Source: Calliphora vicina (taxonomy: Eukaryota; Arthropoda; Insecta; Diptera; Calliphoridae). From it: a DNA stretch of 64,000 nt. Made by a program: the position numbers and the translations under genes. Of this stretch, positions 45,034 to 56,727 are shown one piece after another. The notes below the pieces were generated by a model. The model had not been told where the DNA came from. It saw only the letters and a list, made by a program, of their open reading frames with translations, and ran no database searches. Every line of letters starts with the position of its first letter. Position 1 is the first letter of the stretch. Where the stretch lies: assembly GCF_958450345.1 (NCBI RefSeq), contig NC_088780.1, positions 168,622,726-168,686,725 on the forward strand, in the 5' to 3' direction.

Positions 45034-45715
45034 ACCATATAATACCCTACACTAAGTAAAAGAGCAAAAACATTTTTCTTTTAAAATTTCAATAATTTCT
45101 ATTTTTGAGGGATTTTCGGAAGTGGGCCTTATATGGGCGCTATGACCAATTATGGACCGATCACCATGAAATTAGGTCGTGTGATCGGTCCATACAGTTA
45201 ACTGTGTTGAATTTTGTGAGTATACCAAAATTTTTAAGCGATTTATGCAAGTTAAAGTGATTTTCGGAAGCGGGTCTATATCGGAACTATGACTAATTAT
45301 GGACCGATCGTAACAAAATTTGGTGACATGAATTTTGTATATATAAAACTTATTTGGAGCGGAATATATGGAGACACATATATAAATTAAACATTTATAA
45401 CCGATAAAGTAAAATTTCGGAAGGACATTTGTATGGGGGCTATGTGAAATAATGGACCGATGTCAGCCATTTTCAATAGGCTTTGTACTTGGGCGAAAAA
45501 ATAATATGTACCAAATTTGATCGAAATATCTTCACACTCTGCGCACAAGGTTTACATGGACAGAAAGCCAACCAGCCAGACGGACGGACATCGTTTAATC
45601 GACTCAGAAAGTTGATCGGTATACTTTAAGGTGGGTGTTAGACTAATATTTTTGGGCGTTACAAACATCTGCACAAACGCATAATATCCTCCCCACTATG
45701 GTGGTGTAGGGTATA
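45034..45715 (-). mobile_element. DINE-like element, type 2, minus strand
   Basis: It reads AATACCCTACACTAAG at the left and ends CCACTATGGTGGTGTAGGG at the right, with the microsatellite CCAGACGGACGGACATC near 45,585. The hairpin arm at the left is shortened. It abuts mariner G, which lacks its first bases at this junction. Confidence 0.7.
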
Positions 45716-46263
45716 AAAAGTGCAGCTGATGCATACCGCTTGATCACCAAATGTGTTTCGGAAGAGAAAGATCGCCCAGGCCAGCTAAAAAAGTTTGCAT
45801 TACACCGTGAATATTGTTGTCAAACTTAACAAGAGCTTGCCAAATCATTGGGAGCTACTCAAACAGCAATCTCAAAACGTTTGCGAGCAGCAGGATTTAT
45901 TCAAAAGCATGGAAATTGGGTACCATACGAATTGAAGCCGATAGATAGAGAAATACCCATTTGAATGTTCGAAATGATGCTTGAAAGCTATAAAAAAACA
46001 TAATTTTTGCACTGAATCATTACTTGCGATGATAAATGGATCCATTAGATAATCCGAATCGTACATGAAGCCCGAACAGCCAGCTTGATTGGTTCTTGGC
46101 CGCAAAATATGAGCAGTTGATTTTGTTCGGAATCCATGTTGCCAAAAAGATGGGAAAAAGTCATAGCTAACAATGGCCTATACTTTGAATAAATTAATAT
46201 TTTACTAATGTTTCAAAATAAAAGCTAAAAATTTTAAAAAATTTCGCATTTTTATGTCATGCA
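45716..46263 (+). mobile_element. mariner relic G, plus strand, central deletion
   Basis: It begins at SAADAY-like codons (AAAAGTGCAGCTGATGC). It keeps the helix-turn-helix (GATQTAISKRLRAAGF in a broken frame), FIQKHGNWVPYELKP, MMLESYKK and the ITCDDKWI block with the first catalytic residue. It then jumps by deletion to WFLAAKYEQ near the C-terminus and ends with the family 3' tail TTTGAATAAATT. The second and third catalytic aspartates are lost. The first codons are replaced by the adjoining DINE-like element. Confidence 0.8.
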
Positions 46264-46297
46264 TCCAATATAAAATTTATTGTTTTACGACTTTATA

Positions 46298-47381
46298 CAG
46301 TGGTCGACATAAGTCTACGTACGACCACAATTTTTGCCACTTTATGAGAGAAATCCCGGTAAATAAAAAAAAATAATGCAGTTTTGTTTGAAATCTATTT
46401 TTATTGCTATGCACCAAAAAAAATGTTGTTGCAATGTAAACTTGCAAAACTATTCATAAAAAACATTGACAAAAGTCTACATACTACCACAGCATGTCCT
46501 GGTTTTTTTGAATACTAACAGATAGCAATGCAATTTATTAAGTCTACAGTTCAAAAAATATTCAGTTACTTTAAAAACAGTGGTACAGTTAAAAACAAGC
46601 TGCGAAGTGATCGCCCAAAGAAACTACATTGTAGAGATGTAATCTTCATTTTAAAAGATGTCAACAAAAACCCAAAAAACCGCAACAAGATCAGAAGTTA
46701 TTGTTTAACCACGAACAATTCAAAGAACCTTAAATAATAATGGTAATTAAAGCAGAAATCCTCGTAAATTAGCGAACGGATCGTAAACTTCGTTTGGAAT
46801 TCGTAATACGGATCATTATCAGTACAAATCCAGATTTTTCAGCAAGATAACGATCCGAAACATACGTCTCAAATTGTCAAAGATTGGCTACTCTCTACCA
46901 TGCCCACGACAATTGTACATACCACCTCAAAGCCCGGACTTAAATGTTATTGAGTACGTGTGGGAAATTCTACAACGGAAGATCCGAAAACATCTTATTA
47001 CTTGTGAACCAATGTTAATGGAGAAGCTTGCAGCAGAATGTCAAAATATAAAGTCCGCAGAACTGGAAAATTTAGTTACTTCGATGCCCAGACGCTTGTA
47101 GATGCCCGTGGTGGCCCAACGAAATATTGAATTCAATGACAATTTGTATTCGCTGAAAAATCTTTATTTAGTGTACAGATCGTATTTAGACTTTTGTCAA
47201 CATATTTTTTTAATTTTTTGTGAATAATAGTTTAAATTAATTATAAATTTAGCGATAATTTTTTGGCATATTACCAAAAATGCATTTGAAATAAAACTGC
47301 GTCATTACTTTTACTTATTATGGTTTAGAAGTCCGCGAGTTACGAAAATAATGGTCGTACGTAGACTTTTGTCGGTCATTG
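46298..47381 (+). mobile_element. Tc1-like relic with IR/DR ends
   Basis: TA at 46,296 is followed by CAGTGGTCGAC and AAGTCTACGTACGACCA. The right end is the inverse, finishing near GTCGGTCATTG. A second, inner copy of the AAAGTCTACATACTACCA motif lies at 46,466-46,494, with a right-hand counterpart near 47,176-47,200. Each end therefore has two direct repeats, the IR/DR design of Tc1-like elements. Coding relics are STVQKIFSYFKNSGTVKNK with RSDRPKK (helix-turn-helix and linker), FQQDNDPKHTS (second catalytic region) and PQSPDLNVIEYVWEIL with EKLAAECQNIK (third catalytic region). Stops and deletions between them make it inactive. Confidence 0.85.
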
Positions 47382-47865
47382 TTAGATAATTTAGGTAAAC
47401 ATTTTGAGGCTTCCATGTCAAAATTTAAAAAAACGTTTTCTCCTCTAGTATAAAAAATTTCATAATTTTCATGGAATATAATAACCAAATATCAAAAAAG
47501 AATTATTTCCCGATAATTGCGAAAAATCTTCATAAAAATTTAGGTTATTTGTCATATTATATTTAAACATATTTAACTTATCTTTGTGTAATTTTTCTAG
47601 CGGCCATTCATGTCACAAAAACATGGATTAATATTTTCGAAATTATAATTTTAAAATGCTACAAAGAATAGTTTTCTAGTTATTTTTTATGGTTTTGGTT
47701 ATTTTCGCGAATGTCATTTCATTTTACTTCAAATAACTTTATATTTTTTGTTCTCTATATGATTTTTTTGCTAAAGGCATTATTTTCTAAAACGAATGTT
47801 CTTCGTTAAACCAGAAAAATACTGTAGCAAATCCATATAAAAATATAAAAAACAAGTAAAACTGG
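47382..47865. other. Anonymous AT-rich DNA
   Basis: No gene or element features were seen apart from low-complexity A/T runs. Confidence 0.45.
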
Positions 47866-48319
47866 GTTTCCGCATACACCGTAATCGGCGCCGATAACTA
47901 TAACTGAAAATCGTTGATCACCGTCTCGTTTCTGAATTGTTTTCGTTTCAGTTGGGTGCATTGCGGCATAAAGACACGAAATTATTTTTTAAGTTGTCAA
48001 TTGGAAATTAAATAGAATTTCATTATTTTTGACAAAATCTATTATTTTTTCCTCTTCCAATAAAGAAAATTTATTTTTTTATTCATTATGATTTGCTTTA
48101 AATTTGAAATAAAAAAAATAATTAAAATAATTTCGTTACTAAAGCACCGAAAACAACCTACTTGAAGTTGTTTTCGTTCCGGCCCGAAATGACAGGTTTT
48201 TCGTTACTGATCGGTGCCGTTTCGTTCCCAATTTTCGTTACCGATTTCTGAAACGAACTTTTTTCGGTGCAAATGTACGGAATTTCGTTTTCGGTGCCGA
48301 TTACGGTGTATGCGAAAAC
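47866..48319. mobile_element. 454-bp MITE with 29-bp inverted ends
   Basis: The left GTTTCCGCATACACCGTAAT and following CGGCGCCGA pair with the right-hand inverse at 27 of 29 positions. The interior repeats TTTCGTT/AACGAAA and CGGTGCCG words, giving further secondary structure. It is non-coding. The right end directly adjoins a DINE-like element. Confidence 0.7.
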
Positions 48320-48323
48320 GTAG

Positions 48324-48811
48324 CTTAAGAGTGCTATATTCGGCTGTGACGAATATTATATTCCCTTCACCATATTATACTTCAAAATAAAAATTTTAAA
48401 TATTTTTAAAAAAATATTTTTTCCGATTTTGACTCATTGTAGGTCCAACTTACTATGGTCTTATATACGTCGTTGCAAAGGTCTTTGAAATATCTATCAT
48501 TATATATCCATATTGTCTATATTAATGGCTTAGTAATCCAGATATACATAGGTCAAAAATCGAGGTTGTCCTGGTTTTTTCCTTATATCTCAGCCATTTG
48601 TGGACAGATATTAAATAGCAACCGAGAAGAATTCAAGAGATATTGATGTATGAATCGTGTATGTAAGTTATTTGGGGGCTTTGAAAAGTTGATTTAAACA
48701 GATAAGGATCCAGAATATATATACTTTATAGGGTCGGAAAATTATAATGTGGAAATTACAAACGGAATGACAAACTTTAATAACCCTTCTCACGAAGGTG
48801 AAGGATATAAA
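48324..48811 (-). mobile_element. DINE-like element, type 1, shortened
   Basis: The left end CTTAAGAGTGCTATATTCGG carries the degraded hairpin. The right end is GAAGGTGAAGGATATA. The A/T-run middle and the microsatellite are largely deleted. The remainder matches 62,453-63,121. Confidence 0.65.
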
Positions 48812-49880
48812 AACGAAAATTTGGGTATGTTAGAACTTGATTTATTATGTATTTTGATACGCCTACAAAGGACCATCAACAAATTTAGAGAAATTGTAAC
48901 TTTGATTTTTATTTTATGAAAATCGAAAATTTTCTTAATGAAGCCACCCTATTATTCATACATCTGAACATAAATATGAATATGTTCTTTTACATAAAAG
49001 TAAGTAAGTAAGAATGTATGTATGAATGAATGATTGAATGAGAGTGTGAGTGTATGTTTTCAATTGATTGACAGAAACAATTGCTTTAAAGCACAACTGC
49101 TGAAAAAATGCGCACACAACCCCTTCACTAAGTATGTAGTACAATAACTACCAACTACAATAATAACAACTACACACTACAGCAACAGCAACAAAAACAA
49201 TAACGAACAACAACTTCAACTACATTTTGATTAAAATTTTATTTATTTATTTGCCATTGTCATTGATGTTTCTTTCATTGTTTCTTTCGTCCTTTTGTAA
49301 AAATGTCCCCCCCTTGAGTTTTTTAAACTTATTTTTTTTTCGTGTTTTTTTTTAGAGTAGAGAATGATTCCTGTGTTCTTTTGCCATTATTGTTTGTGTA
49401 TTTATTTAAATTTTAACTACAATATAAAAGAAAAGAAAAGCAAAAAAAATTAAAAAACAATTGTAAATGTATGTACATTGTATATGAAACAACAAGAACT
49501 ATCATCGTCATATCAATCGCAACTTATTGTTGCAGCCACATAACAACCAAACAATCTATGTAGAGTCCTCAAACACACTGATGATGAAACACAATGACTG
49601 AATGAAGTATGAAAAACAAATTGAATTAAAAATCATGCTTGATTTTCGCTGTCCCATTCTTTCTTCATCTGATGACAATTGTGATCGGGGTGGTTGTTAT
49701 TGATGCCGCGACTGATGTGGTTACATATTGCATTTAATGGTAATTAATTGCAATATAAAAATGGATGTACTGTTTTTTGTTTAATGCGAAATGTTTTATT
49801 ATCGAAATCTAATTGAAAGTTAAATAATATTTAAGACATTTATTTTTATATCAATCACCATTAGATGAACAAATTCATCT
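48812..49880. other. Anonymous DNA, probably host non-coding
   Basis: No gene is seen. AAGTAAGTAAG and TGAATGAATGAT simple sequence lies at 49,000-49,050, and a CAA/CAG tract at 49,180-49,215. The block 49,640-49,730 is of mixed complexity. GAAGCCACCCTATTAT at about 48,941 resembles an inverted family X terminus without a partner. Confidence 0.4.
49180..49215. repeat. CAA/CAG imperfect microsatellite
   Basis: CAGCAACAGCAACAA-type units within a longer CAAC-rich stretch. Confidence 0.65.
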
Positions 49881-50450
49881 TTTCGCTCAATATCTCAATA
49901 TTTCCTTCCTGCTCATCTTTTGAGGCCATGAACGTTTCAAGCCAATATCGGATACTCTCTTTCAAGTGATGCGTATTCCAGAAAGCGTTCTGCATCGATC
50001 GAAGCAAATAGTAGTCTGACGGGACATGGACTGGACTATATAGCGGGTGAGTCAAAACTTCCTAACCACTTCATTCTAAATACTTTTAAACAGGTATTGC
50101 AACATGTGTCATGATGGAATATTAAAGTTTCATTCTGGGTGTTTTTCGGTCAATGCTCAGTAGCGTTCGGTACAGGTTGCCTGTATGATTTTCTTTTATA
50201 GCGTTCAAGCTGCATTTCAGACATGCAAAATAGTCGTTCAAAGTCTCTCGGCTTAATTTCGTATGGTAACCAATTTGCTGCTCGCAAAAGTTTCGAAATT
50301 GAGTATTTCCTAATCATTTTGCAAGCGCTTGTTGAGTTTTACAACAATAGTCATCCTCCAATTCTTAGTCTTCAACTTTTTCTTCCGTGTCAAAATCATT
50401 ACACTGAACCTCACAAACCATCTCTCGCACGTGGAAACCGATGAAACACA
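49880..50450 (-). mobile_element. mariner relic H, two deletions
   Basis: On the minus strand the C-terminal block reads YSPVHVPSDYYLLRSMQNAF and SIRYWLETFMASKDEQ. The third catalytic aspartate (SDY) is kept. The block is joined by deletion to the linker, a damaged helix-turn-helix and the N-terminal region (the antisense of FHRFHVRE-type codons near 50,430). The segment with the first and second catalytic sites is absent. Confidence 0.75.
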
Positions 50451-51243
50451 TTATAAATGTTATGATCACATACGAACCATACAATATGACAACAAACATA
50501 AAATCCAATCATAATATGATGCTGATGTCTAGTCTAGGCTGTGTTAACACTCAGGCCGCTCCATCTGTTAAATACCTTCTGCACCTTAAATCATTAACAA
50601 TAAACGTTACTAATGCAAGCATATTTCCTAACTCATTAAAATTGAAATAAGTATAGATAATTTGTAACCACAACACTAACAATGATCTGCACCCCCTTTC
50701 TAAATTTTCAGTTGCAACTACAAACAAAAAACTCATAAATAATTTGAAATATCAACAAAATAAACCCAACAAAAAAACGAAGAACTCTTTGACATTTATC
50801 CTTACAAATTATTTATACACATTCAAGTACTTCAATAAAAAAGGGATACTTCAATGGCAAATAGAAAAACTATATGAAAAACCCCCGAACGCATTGTGTG
50901 TCTCGGAGAACATCTGTTTTATCAGTTGCTAATACCAAAAAAAAAAAGTAATTATTTAAAAAAATTACACTTTTATTTCACTATTGTTGTTAATTTAATT
51001 AATTTAATTTGAGAAAAAGTATTGGATTCATTGTATGGTTTTGTAGTGTAACAAATAATATATTATACGAATTTTAAAAACTATGTGAACATTTCCTTGC
51101 CCTAGTGGAAACAGAGAACCATGAATCTAGGCAATTTAAACGTTTCTGCCTGTGTTACAAACCAGGGAAAACGGAAATATGCTTTAACAAATACGCAACA
51201 AAACCCCGAAAAATTTTACAAATCTATCTTCTTCTTCTAAATA
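50451..51243. other. Anonymous DNA with a foldback-family fragment
   Basis: Bases 50,455-50,550 contain CATACGAACCATA, ATAATATGATGCTGATGTCT and GTCTAGGCTGTGTTAA, resembling the interior of 40,473-41,220. The remainder holds no recognised feature. Short frames overlap on both strands. Confidence 0.4.
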
Positions 51244-51544
51244 TGTATATATAAATGAAATTGTCCATGTATGTAATGACATCACGTGAGAACGGCTGGA
51301 GCGATTTGGCTGATTTTTTTTATTCGATTCGAAATTTTCAGGAGATGGTTTGTAAAGAAAAAAAATTCAAAAATTCCTGGTAAAACTCGGAAATTTTAAA
51401 TTTTTTGAGTCCAGTCAACTGTTATAAAAAAGCTCCTTAAAGTATGCAGTACAAATTTAGATATTTTATTTGCAAATAAATAAGAACAGGCAGGTGTATG
51501 TGGGTTGGAGAAACTTGAAGAATTAACGAAGCCGGGTCAACTAG
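51244..51544 (+). mobile_element. Helitron-like non-autonomous element, 3' end
   Basis: The sequence CACGTGAGAACGGCTGGAGC followed by GATTTGGCTGA, and the end GAAGCCGGGTCAACTAG followed by T, resemble a widespread insect repeat. Its 3' end matches Helitron CTRR-T termini (CTAG at 51,541-51,544, then T). A convincing 3' hairpin was not identified, and the 5' limit is approximate. Assignment is from memory. Confidence 0.45.
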
Positions 51545-51943
51545 TAAAAATATGATCTTAATGGCAAATTATGCAAATATATGCCCAACAAATCGATGGC
51601 AAAATTCTGGAAAAAACATGCATTTGCATGACTCCTGTTTCCCTGGTTATAACTCATTGGTTGTAATGACTTGCAAAAGTCGTTTTTAGTAGAAAACAAC
51701 TGATTCGAACCGGGTAAAAGGTAACGCTAATTTGTATTATTTCGACAATGTCTTTTTAGCGATACGGGTATTGCATTAATAGAGAAAGAATACTCGAAGT
51801 ATAATTAAAAAACAAAAAAATATTTAAATTTTGGTACAAGTTTAAGAAAGTAACCAACCTCATTGATAATTATGAAAACTTCGAAATAAACTTTAAATGA
51901 AATAAAGTCTTTAATTATGCGGTTCCTATTGGTTTAATGGATT
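51545..51943. other. Anonymous AT-rich DNA
   Basis: Nothing recognisable. The string ATTCGAACCGGG near 51,702 superficially recalls a tRNA T-loop, but no cloverleaf accompanies it. Confidence 0.4.
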
Positions 51944-52680
51944 AAAAATGCAGAATTTTTAAAAAAATGTTTAGCTTTTATCTTGAAACATTTGTTCAAA
52001 GTATTGGCCATTCCCATCTTCCTAGTAAGCTATTGATTTCGAGACAAAGGAACTGCTCATATTTTGAGGCCAAGAACGAATTAAGCCAATTTGGGATACT
52101 CTGTTCCCAAGTGAAGAGTATCCCAGAGAGAGCGTTCTGCAACGATCGGAGGAAATAGTAATAGCGGTTGAGGCAAAACTTCGCAACCACTTCATTCTAA
52201 ATACATTTCAACAGGCATTGCAACATGTGGCCGAGCGTTGTCATTATGGAATATTACGGTTTCAAGGTTGATTGCATGTTCTGGGCGTTTTTCGTACAAT
52301 GCTCGCTTCAAACGAATCAGTTGCGATCGGTGCAGGTTCCCTGTAATGATCTGGTCAGATTTCAGCAGATCATAATATATTTGGCTTTGGTGTTGACTCG
52401 GCTGGTTGGCCGGACTTCACATACAATCTTTAACGCTTTGGGTTATCGTAATGGATCCATTTTTCATCGCAAGTAATGATTCGGTGCAAAAATGGTAGCG
52501 TTCAAGCATAATTTCGGACATACAAAATTGTCAAAATTGTTCAAGGGCTCTCGGCTTTAATTCGTATGGTACCCAATTTCAAATTTCAGAAGTAAAGCAA
52601 AACTTACCGCATATGACGCTCAAAATTTTCGAATCAAAAAAAAAGTTGTTCTTTACACTATAATGTTAAATAATAAATGA
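51944..52680 (-). mobile_element. mariner relic I, multiple deletions
   Basis: A nearly end-to-end but gapped mariner on the minus strand. The 3' tail and C-terminal LASKYEQ block come first, then FLRSLQNALSGI, where the third catalytic SDY is eroded to NRYYY. The NLHRSQLIRLK region and the CDEKWIHYDNPK block follow in broken frames with the first catalytic aspartate retained, and then the 5' leader with ACCGCATATGACG. The helix-turn-helix is deleted, the sequence passing from YELKPRA-like codons straight to the start region. It is inactive. Confidence 0.8.
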
Positions 52681-52764
52681 CAGATATGTACCGTTCAAAA
52701 TGACATATAAGTTATTGAAAACAAAAACCGCCTTCGAATGATACACCATCTATTGGCTATCTAT

Positions 52765-54327
52765 TAGGGTATTCATTCAACTAATGATTGTTCGATTAAT
52801 CGAATAATTATTTGAACAATCTAAATATGGGCATTTTCGAATAACGAATAATTCGAACAATTTTATGTAGAATAATCGAATAAAACTAATAAATGTTCAT
52901 ATGTATTTAAATTTATAAAATTGCTTAAAATTTTTCATAATTCCAAATTTAACTAAGTAATAATGACTCACAAAACTTGTATTGTTTCTGAAATTAGACA
53001 AATAACTAAAGACAAAGGGACTTTCGATCACTGTAGATGAGTGTTCCGATAGCTCCTTCTATAAATATATAAAGTTACAATTCTAAAAACAAATATTTCA
53101 AAATTTTTAACCTAGGACTTGAACCAATGAAAATGAATAAAATATTTGTTATTTAGTTGGAGAAATATTAGATTTTTTTTTTTCATCATTTATTTATTGT
53201 ATCTTCATTATTTAATGAACTAACAATAAGTGGTTCAAATCTTATATCTAATAATTATTATTTAATTAGTCCAACCAGTGCCGGACGAGAAAATTTTGTA
53301 TTCATAGTTGTTTTGGTTAAATTGGCATTCTTCCTTCTAGATTAGGTCTGTTGTGTCCCTCCTTCTTAATCGAGTGTGGCCACGGTTATCTAATATGTTG
53401 CGGGCCAGCGGGTTTGGGTGAACTTCAATTTTTTTTTTTAATATTTTTGTACATTTTTCGAGATTTCAGTTTTTACAGTGGGCACGTTAAGATCTTTGTG
53501 TATATTCGCATTTTTGATATACCAGGGGGCAACTGTGATCATTCTTAGAAACTTGTTTTGGCGTCTTTGGATCTTTTCTACATTTGACGCTGAGGCCCGC
53601 AATTAATAATTAAAATTTTAATGTGATTTTGAACGTTTTGTTGCAAGAAAAGCATAGAGTTCGTTTTCTACATGATTTTGAACATCGTTGAACATCTTTG
53701 TCTAACATGGTAATAAACTGCTTGGGTATTTGTAAATGCGTCACTGCCAATGATATCAAACTTTGGACAGATTCCCTTTATTGTGTAATTCCCCAAGACC
53801 ATTTTATTAAGCAAAGAATCGGCAACGTTGATAAAGCTTGATGTATTATAATTCAATTTGTTATAAATAATTTAGAAATAGTGAATAATTAATTAACTAA
53901 ATAATTAGTTACTCAATTTAAAACCCGAATTAATGAACGACATAAAAAAGTTCTTAATACGTTTATATTGTATTTGAATTCAGGATCATGTTCAACTAGC
54001 TCAAATTTTTTAAAGCATAGCTCCAAAACGGAAACTAAGGGTTTGCTAGTTCATTGTTTTGTAGATTGTTCGGGAGTTAATCTGATCAGAATATTTCTGT
54101 TGAAAATTTAATGATGGACTTTGTTTTTAAATGTTTTTTAACATTATCAATACTTGAATTGTTAACTTTAACGTTATTTTTTGTTTTTCTTTAACAATAA
54201 AATACTAAAAAAACCGACATCAAAACTTCATTCTTTACTTTTTTAAAAAAAAATTATTTATTCGAATAATTCGATTAATTTTCAACGTGTGAACGAATTA
54301 GAAAAATCGAATAATTCGAATACCGTA
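52765..54327 (+). mobile_element. hAT element with decayed transposase
   Basis: The termini TAGGGTATTC and GAATACCGTA are flanked by CTATCTAT (52,757-52,764) and CGATCTAT (54,328-54,335), an 8-bp duplication with one mismatch as expected for hAT. Inside at about 53,005-53,060 is LKTKGLSITVDECSDSSF, which resembles the hAT catalytic stretch with its conserved aspartate. FNLGLEPMKMNKI near 53,105 and NELMNDIKKFLIRLYC near 53,930 fit later hAT blocks. All frames are broken by stops. At 1.56 kb it is shorter than intact hAT elements, usually 2.5-5 kb. A block at 53,340-53,420 is GC-richer and may be foreign. Confidence 0.7.
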
Positions 54328-54341
54328 CGATCTATATATAT

Positions 54342-54686
54342 TTAAATAAAATAAAAGTGTGTGCGAGATATCGTTGAAATAGGCCTATCGATGTCATTAT
54401 GTATGGAATATATCATCGTGCAATTGTCCGCCAATCGCACGATCTTGGTGGCCACGTGAGATGACCATGCCCTGAAATTGCTCGCTCGCGGTTGAGGCTG
54501 ATGGCGCCGCCAGCCCAAAATCCTCGTCAGTGACTTTTGGACCCTCTTGAATATCACGTGGATTGGTATTGTCCCAAATTCGACAATTTTGTTAGTTGAC
54601 GTATCTATAGATCCAGAAATGGTAGGTTGATTATGGCGACTGTTTAATGGACAAAGAGCGCGGAATTTCCCTAACAGAACACCCAT
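54342..54686 (-). other. GC-rich block with a 114-codon open frame, unidentified
   Basis: About 330 bp (54,360-54,680) is clearly richer in G+C than its surroundings, with words such as GATGGCGCCGCCAGCCC. It carries a 114-codon minus-strand frame starting MGVLLGKFRALCPLNSRHNQ. I do not recognise the protein, and the other minus frame is also largely open over the middle. It adjoins the hAT element. Options are a fragment of a retroelement or transposase, a host exon relic, or captured sequence. No splice sites or start context settle it. Confidence 0.3.
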
Positions 54687-56727
54687 TTTTATAAAACAGG
54701 TTTATCATTTGAACGCTGTATCCTTCCATTTTGATTTGGCAAAACAAACAGAATAAATGACAGATAATTCGACAGATATATCTTCAACAATAACTGTCAA
54801 GGTTCAGTCCCTATTGCAAGACCTTTTATATATTTGTACACACAAATATTTTGTTTGCAAATTGTAACTAAGACGCTAAAAGTTTATATTAAATTTAAAA
54901 AATTTCAAATATGCAATAACAATTTAAAAAAATGCTAATTTTATGTTGTTACGAAAAACAAAATATGCAACATTAAATCTTTACTTTAAAATTCAACCCA
55001 TTATTTCTAGTCACACTGTAAATTGTGCTTCATTCCTTAAATTTATTTATGAAACAGGTATGAGTAATTTGAAATTAAAAAATAAAATAACTACTTAATG
55101 ATATTAATAAATAAAGTAAATAAAAAAAAACAAGTCATTGTGTCATCTAATTGTATTTATCACACCCGTTAAATTAAAAAGTCCTCACTCCTTCTGCCCT
55201 CTGCCATCTCATCATCCAGCATACCTGCCGTTGTTGTTTGTATCCACCCGCCGTATTCACTTAAAAACATCAGTATCTTTTTTCCATTAACCTTTAATTT
55301 TCCTTGGCTCATGATGTTAACGGAGATGGCGGGGAAGTTTCCAACGACCCTTGTGTATCTTTTTCACTTTGCTGTTGTCGGCAAACTCGATTCTATAAAC
55401 TTCTCGTTCGCTCACTTGCTCATCTAGTCAGTTATTTAGTTGGCCCTTAAGCGTGGGAGAGCTGGTGCTGGTGCTGGTTTGGGAAGGTATTATTGAAAAA
55501 CACCAAATAAAATTTGTTTGGTGTTTGGAATGTCACCCGCAGACATTTGTACGCTTCAAGTGACGTGCCTTTTGATTTCTTTTTGCCAGCGCTTGTTATT
55601 TTGGGGAGTCAATGATACGCTAATGTTGCAGCTTGTTTTATTGCCATCAAATGGATGCGAGTACGAGAATCTGAAGTTCGAACTCAAAAAGGGGGTGGAT
55701 GGCTGGCTGGCTGCTGTCGCTGCTGAAAAAAGGAGTCTTTGAATGGCAAAGAATTGTTGTCGTGCTTGCTGTCGTCGTTTGTCGTTATGTTGCGTTTAGT
55801 CACTTGTTAGAGTTTGAGCTCTTTTTTTTATTTGTTCTGTTCCAAATCTATTGTTTGAAAACCCCCTAGATACAAATATAGCAGGGAGTGAGGCAGAGTC
55901 GAGTTAGAGTTTAGGAGAGGAGTGTGGGTGTTAAGTTTATTATTTGTGTTTATAATTGTGTTAAACGTTGTGGGTCTGGGTTGGAATTGGAATCGTAGTA
56001 AATGGAATGTGCTGATGACAACATTGACATCAACCGTACGTCGTGGGTTTACGATGAGTGTGTTGTCAATAAGTGGGTCGTTTGTTTGTGGAAATGCCAG
56101 GGTTTGGTTGATAAATTACACATCTTTGATGGAAACATCCAAAAGCTGTATAGTTGAATGAATGCATAAATAGATAGATAGATGGATGGATACGAGTAGA
56201 TGGAAGATTGAGTCAAATGTGTAATTTTCCGCTTGAAATATTTTGACATAAATGTTAATAAATTCATTTATATTGTTTTGGGTCTTAAGGAGAGCATTAG
56301 CAAGAGGAGGTGGAGAAGAATGAGTTAAAGGATGTTTAATATAATTTATGTACAATATTGTGGTGGTATTTTTGTTATTAAATATTTCTTAACTTGTTTT
56401 CATTTTTTTTGTTATTATCATTATTATTATTTCTTCTTTAACAATTGCCAATGATGTTTATAATGTTGAGGGGGTGGTGAAATGTTAGGAATAAGAAATG
56501 TCACCAAAAAATTTTATAAAAAAAAGTTATCGTTTCTTTAGGATTATCAAACCTTTCCTTGATGACATCTGCAAGTTACAATCTTTTTATTCAAATTTTT
56601 ATAGCCAAACATTTGAACAAAGTCGTTATGGATTTTCTATTGAATTTTCATTTACATTCTAAGCACAGTAATTTGGGTTAGATGAGACTTATTTGTATGA
56701 GATTAAATGTAGTTATTTATTGTAACT
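54687..56727. other. Anonymous DNA, GC-richer part 55,180-56,320, probably host
   Basis: No exon is supported. From 55,180 the base composition is more balanced, with GGTGCTGGTGCTGGT and GGCTGGCTGGCTGC words. The frames at 55,518-55,742 and 55,922-56,161 lack known domains. A GATA/GATG tract lies at 56,170-56,192. This is the least repeat-like stretch in the window and the best place to look for a host exon or regulatory element. Confidence 0.4.
56170..56192. repeat. (GATA)/(GATG) microsatellite
   Basis: Three GATA units pass into two GATG units. Confidence 0.7.

Noticed and set aside
44910..48955. One large element bounded by TTAGGGTAGC and its apparent inverse near 48,941
   Set aside because: Only about 10-12 bases match, and many independent elements with their own ends lie between. 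Chance resemblance to the family X terminus is more likely.
51690..51720. tRNA-like GATTCGAACC string
   Set aside because: No acceptor, D or anticodon arms could be built around it on either strand.
55518..55742. 74-codon frame in the GC-richer block
   Set aside because: No domain, no splice signals and no start context that I trust. A host exon cannot be claimed.
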